From positions 1 through 64,000 of the forward strand of contig CAYOHY010000008.1 of NCBI GenBank assembly GCA_964403885.1: DNA of 64,000 nucleotides. The letters run 5' to 3'. This document shows positions 62,289 to 64,000 of this stretch, one piece after another. The notes beneath the pieces were generated by a model, which saw only the letters and a program-made list of their open reading frames with translations, did no database searches and was not told the origin of the DNA. The stretch is from CAYOHY01 sp964403885. Its GTDB lineage: Bacteria; Actinomycetota; Coriobacteriia; Anaerosomatales; PHET01. Both the position numbers and the translations under genes were made by a program. How positions within the stretch are numbered: the stretch's first letter is position 1; every line of letters starts with the position of its first letter.

Positions 62289-63638
62289 ATGGATGCCAAG
62301 GGCACGGTGCTCGTGATCGGCTCCGGAGCGGCCGGGATGGGCTGCGCCAAACAGCTGGCGGCCGGTGGCTGGAAGGTCCTCATGGCCGAGAGGGACCGTC
62401 CGGGCGGCACCTGCCTGTGGCGTGGCTGCATCCCCAAGAAGAGCCTGGTGCGCTCGGCCGAGGTCGCACGTATGGTCCGAGACGCCGAGCAGTTTGGGGT
62501 GAAAGCGACTCTCGATGGCATCGACTGGCAAGGCGTGCTCGCATGGAAGTGGCATGCACAGGAGAGCTACGCAGGGGACCAGCGCGCCCTCGCGGCAGCT
62601 CGCGGGGTCGAACTGCTCGAAGGCGGCGCACGCTTCACCTCCCCCGAGACTGTGGACGTGGAAGGCGTGTCGTATCAGCCGGATCACGTGGTGATCGCGA
62701 CGGGCTCAGAGCCGATACTCCCTGAGATCCCGGGGATCGAGCATGCCGACACCTCGGAGGTCGCCCTGCGCTACCCCGAGCTGCCGGGCTCTGTGTGCAT
62801 CATCGGCGGCGGCCCCATCGCGATGGAGTTCGCCGGGGTGTTCGCGTCACTTGGCACCAAGGTCACCGTGCTCGTGCGCGGAGAGCGTCCCCTCGATGGC
62901 TTCGACGCCGAGGTCGCCGCCGTGGCGATACATAGACTGAGGTCTCTTGGCGTGCGCTTCTCCAGTGGGACCACCGTGAGCCGGATCGTTCGCGATGCCG
63001 ACGGCCTGATGGTCGACGCCCAGTGTGAGGGGGCAGGCGCTACCACGCTGAAGGCCGAACGGGTGCTCGCTGCGACGGGGCGCCGCCCCGCCGTTGCCGG
63101 TCTCGAACTGGACACAGCCGGCGTCGAGGTCGACGCCGAGGGCCATGTGGTGCTTGACCCGTACCTGCGCACGACGAACCCGACCGTATGGTGTTGCGGG
63201 GATGCGGCAGGCGGAGCGATGCACACGCCGATCGCATCACTGGAGGGTCGCGCGGTTGCGACCTCGATCGACAGTGGTGCGCTCACGCGCCCGGACTGCA
63301 GCTTCGTACCGACAGCGTGCTTCACGGTTCCCGAGCTTGCGCTGGCGGGCATGACCGAGGACTCCGCGATCCGTAGTGGACGCGAGGTGACGGTCAGCAG
63401 GATCAACTTCGACCAGGTAGGCGCCCCTATCGTTGCAGGAGAGACCGCCGGACTGGTAAAGACGGTGGCCGATGCCTCCACAGGCCTGCTGCTGGGCGTT
63501 CAGGTAGCCGGACACGGTGCGAGCGACATCATCTACGCGGCGTCCATCGCACTGAGGGCGGGCATGAACGCCGCCGAGCTGGGCGACGCCATCGCGGTGC
63601 ATCCGTCGTTCTCGGAGGCGCTGCACTTCACGGGGTGA
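62289..63638 (+). CDS. Pyridine nucleotide-disulfide oxidoreductase (glutathione/mercuric reductase-like)
   Basis: A 449-residue class I flavoprotein disulfide reductase. The FAD motif GSGAAG is at 11-16, the redox-active pair Cys42/Cys47 lies in GGTCLWRGCIPKK, a second GGGPIAMEFAG binds NAD(P)H, and the C-terminus has the HPSFSEALH His-Glu pair. The substrate could be a low-molecular-weight thiol, lipoamide or a metal; no partner gene (lipoamide complex or mer) is present. The ATG at 62289 has AAGGG upstream. Confidence 0.85.
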   Translation: MDAKGTVLVIGSGAAGMGCAKQLAAGGWKVLMAERDRPGGTCLWRGCIPKKSLVRSAEVARMVRDAEQFGVKATLDGIDWQGVLAWKWHAQESYAGDQRALAAARGVELLEGGARFTSPETVDVEGVSYQPDHVVIATGSEPILPEIPGIEHADTSEVALRYPELPGSVCIIGGGPIAMEFAGVFASLGTKVTVLVRGERPLDGFDAEVAAVAIHRLRSLGVRFSSGTTVSRIVRDADGLMVDAQCEGAGATTLKAERVLAATGRRPAVAGLELDTAGVEVDAEGHVVLDPYLRTTNPTVWCCGDAAGGAMHTPIASLEGRAVATSIDSGALTRPDCSFVPTACFTVPELALAGMTEDSAIRSGREVTVSRINFDQVGAPIVAGETAGLVKTVADASTGLLLGVQVAGHGASDIIYAASIALRAGMNAAELGDAIAVHPSFSEALHFTG

Positions 63639-63647
63639 GGCGGCCTA

Positions 63648-63983
63648 CTAGAGCCCGGGATGGGGTCGAGTGATGTGGAGATACAACCTGCCGCCGGCCT
63701 CGTCAAACGCGTCCAGAGGGTGGACAGCCACCAGGAACCGCTTCCCAGCCTCCACGACGATCTGCTCGGACGTCTCGCCGGAGCGCACACTGAGCTCGAG
63801 AGGACAGTTGGTCGGCGCGTTTCCGGACTCATGCATGGCAGTGGTGCAGACGACCGAACACTCGCCGATGCGCGATCCGGTCTGCGACCAGAACGCGGAG
63901 TTTCCGGTCACCACATTGTGGCCCCCGTCGAGCACCATGACCGGGTACGGGATGGCATCGATGACAACCTGGGCGGCGAGCAT
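63648..63983 (-). CDS. PAS-domain protein with Cys motif, possibly N-terminally truncated by the window edge
   Basis: The 111-residue frame has a PAS-like fold pattern: an N-terminal IDAIPYPVMVLDG strand-loop, a central helix region and late beta strands. It has Cys42, Cys46 and Cys60 in a Cys-X3-Cys-X13-Cys arrangement with a Cys-Pro-Leu, reminiscent of PAS domains with CY-H-C-x2-CP motifs in redox sensors. The reading frame stays open upstream to the window edge, so the true start may lie outside. No output domain follows, so it may act as a small sensor or partner. It converges with the disulfide reductase gene. Confidence 0.6.
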   Translation of the reverse strand: MLAAQVVIDAIPYPVMVLDGGHNVVTGNSAFWSQTGSRIGECSVVCTTAMHESGNAPTNCPLELSVRSGETSEQIVVEAGKRFLVAVHPLDAFDEAGGRLYLHITRPHPGL

Positions 63984-64000
63984 CCCGCTACCTGACGTCG

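Overview
The window is a high-GC, gene-dense stretch of bacterial chromosome, nearly all of it coding. The gene content suggests a strictly or facultatively anaerobic actinobacterium, most likely Coriobacteriia or a close relative. That placement is inference from content: an ISC-type Fe-S assembly locus (iscR-nifS-nifU), a tryptophanyl-tRNA synthetase with a Thermotoga-like cysteine cluster, a multihaem cytochrome, an 11-gene complex I locus without nuoEFG, and a Gram-positive-type LexA box. No rRNA, tRNA, insertion sequence, prophage or CRISPR array was seen. Two 100-N assembly gaps are present (2993-3092 and 13543-13642).

Left part (1-11 kb): a partial exported protein, a fused magnesium/cobalt-chelatase-type I/D protein with an acidic Cys-motif partner, and then DNA repair genes. 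These are endonuclease IV, DNA polymerase IV, and a DUF6504-DnaE2 pair read from a promoter with a perfect LexA box between its -35 and -10. A DtxR-family metalloregulator follows.

11-18 kb: an intergenic region with a promoter-to-terminator structured RNA of about 255 nt. It is followed by a minus-strand gene train from iscR through nifS, nifU, mnmA, a PHP phosphatase, NIF3, a zinc-ribbon protein and RNase HI to queD. The iscR promoter has a long inverted repeat at the start point. A second candidate small RNA lies between iscR and ribH.

18-39 kb: the riboflavin operon ribD-ribE-ribBA-ribH under an FMN riboswitch. Upstream of it is a long run of housekeeping genes on the same strand: rpe, gpsA, plsY, der, a DUF512 radical-SAM protein, ispH, plsC, cmk, aroA, tyrA, aroF, hisC, cobC, cobS, rluB, scpB, scpA and trpS.

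39-48.6 kb: a secreted tetrahaem cytochrome with a CX3CH site, an M50 protease, a DHH-CBS-CCA nucleotidyltransferase fusion, deoA, deoB, a PilB/GspE ATPase, a YggT-like membrane protein, and a FlgM-like protein behind an unusual leader.

48.7-60 kb: nuoA-B-C-D-H-I-J-K-L-M-N, tightly overlapped. nuoE, nuoF and nuoG are absent. The nuoI gene encodes a chimera in which a complete GltD-type NAD(P)H/FAD module sits between the NuoI N-terminal arm and its two [4Fe-4S] ferredoxin domain. This is the strongest candidate for an unusual system: a complex I whose electron-input module appears to be built into NuoI. The right end holds an ABC-F ATPase, a disulfide oxidoreductase and a PAS-domain protein.
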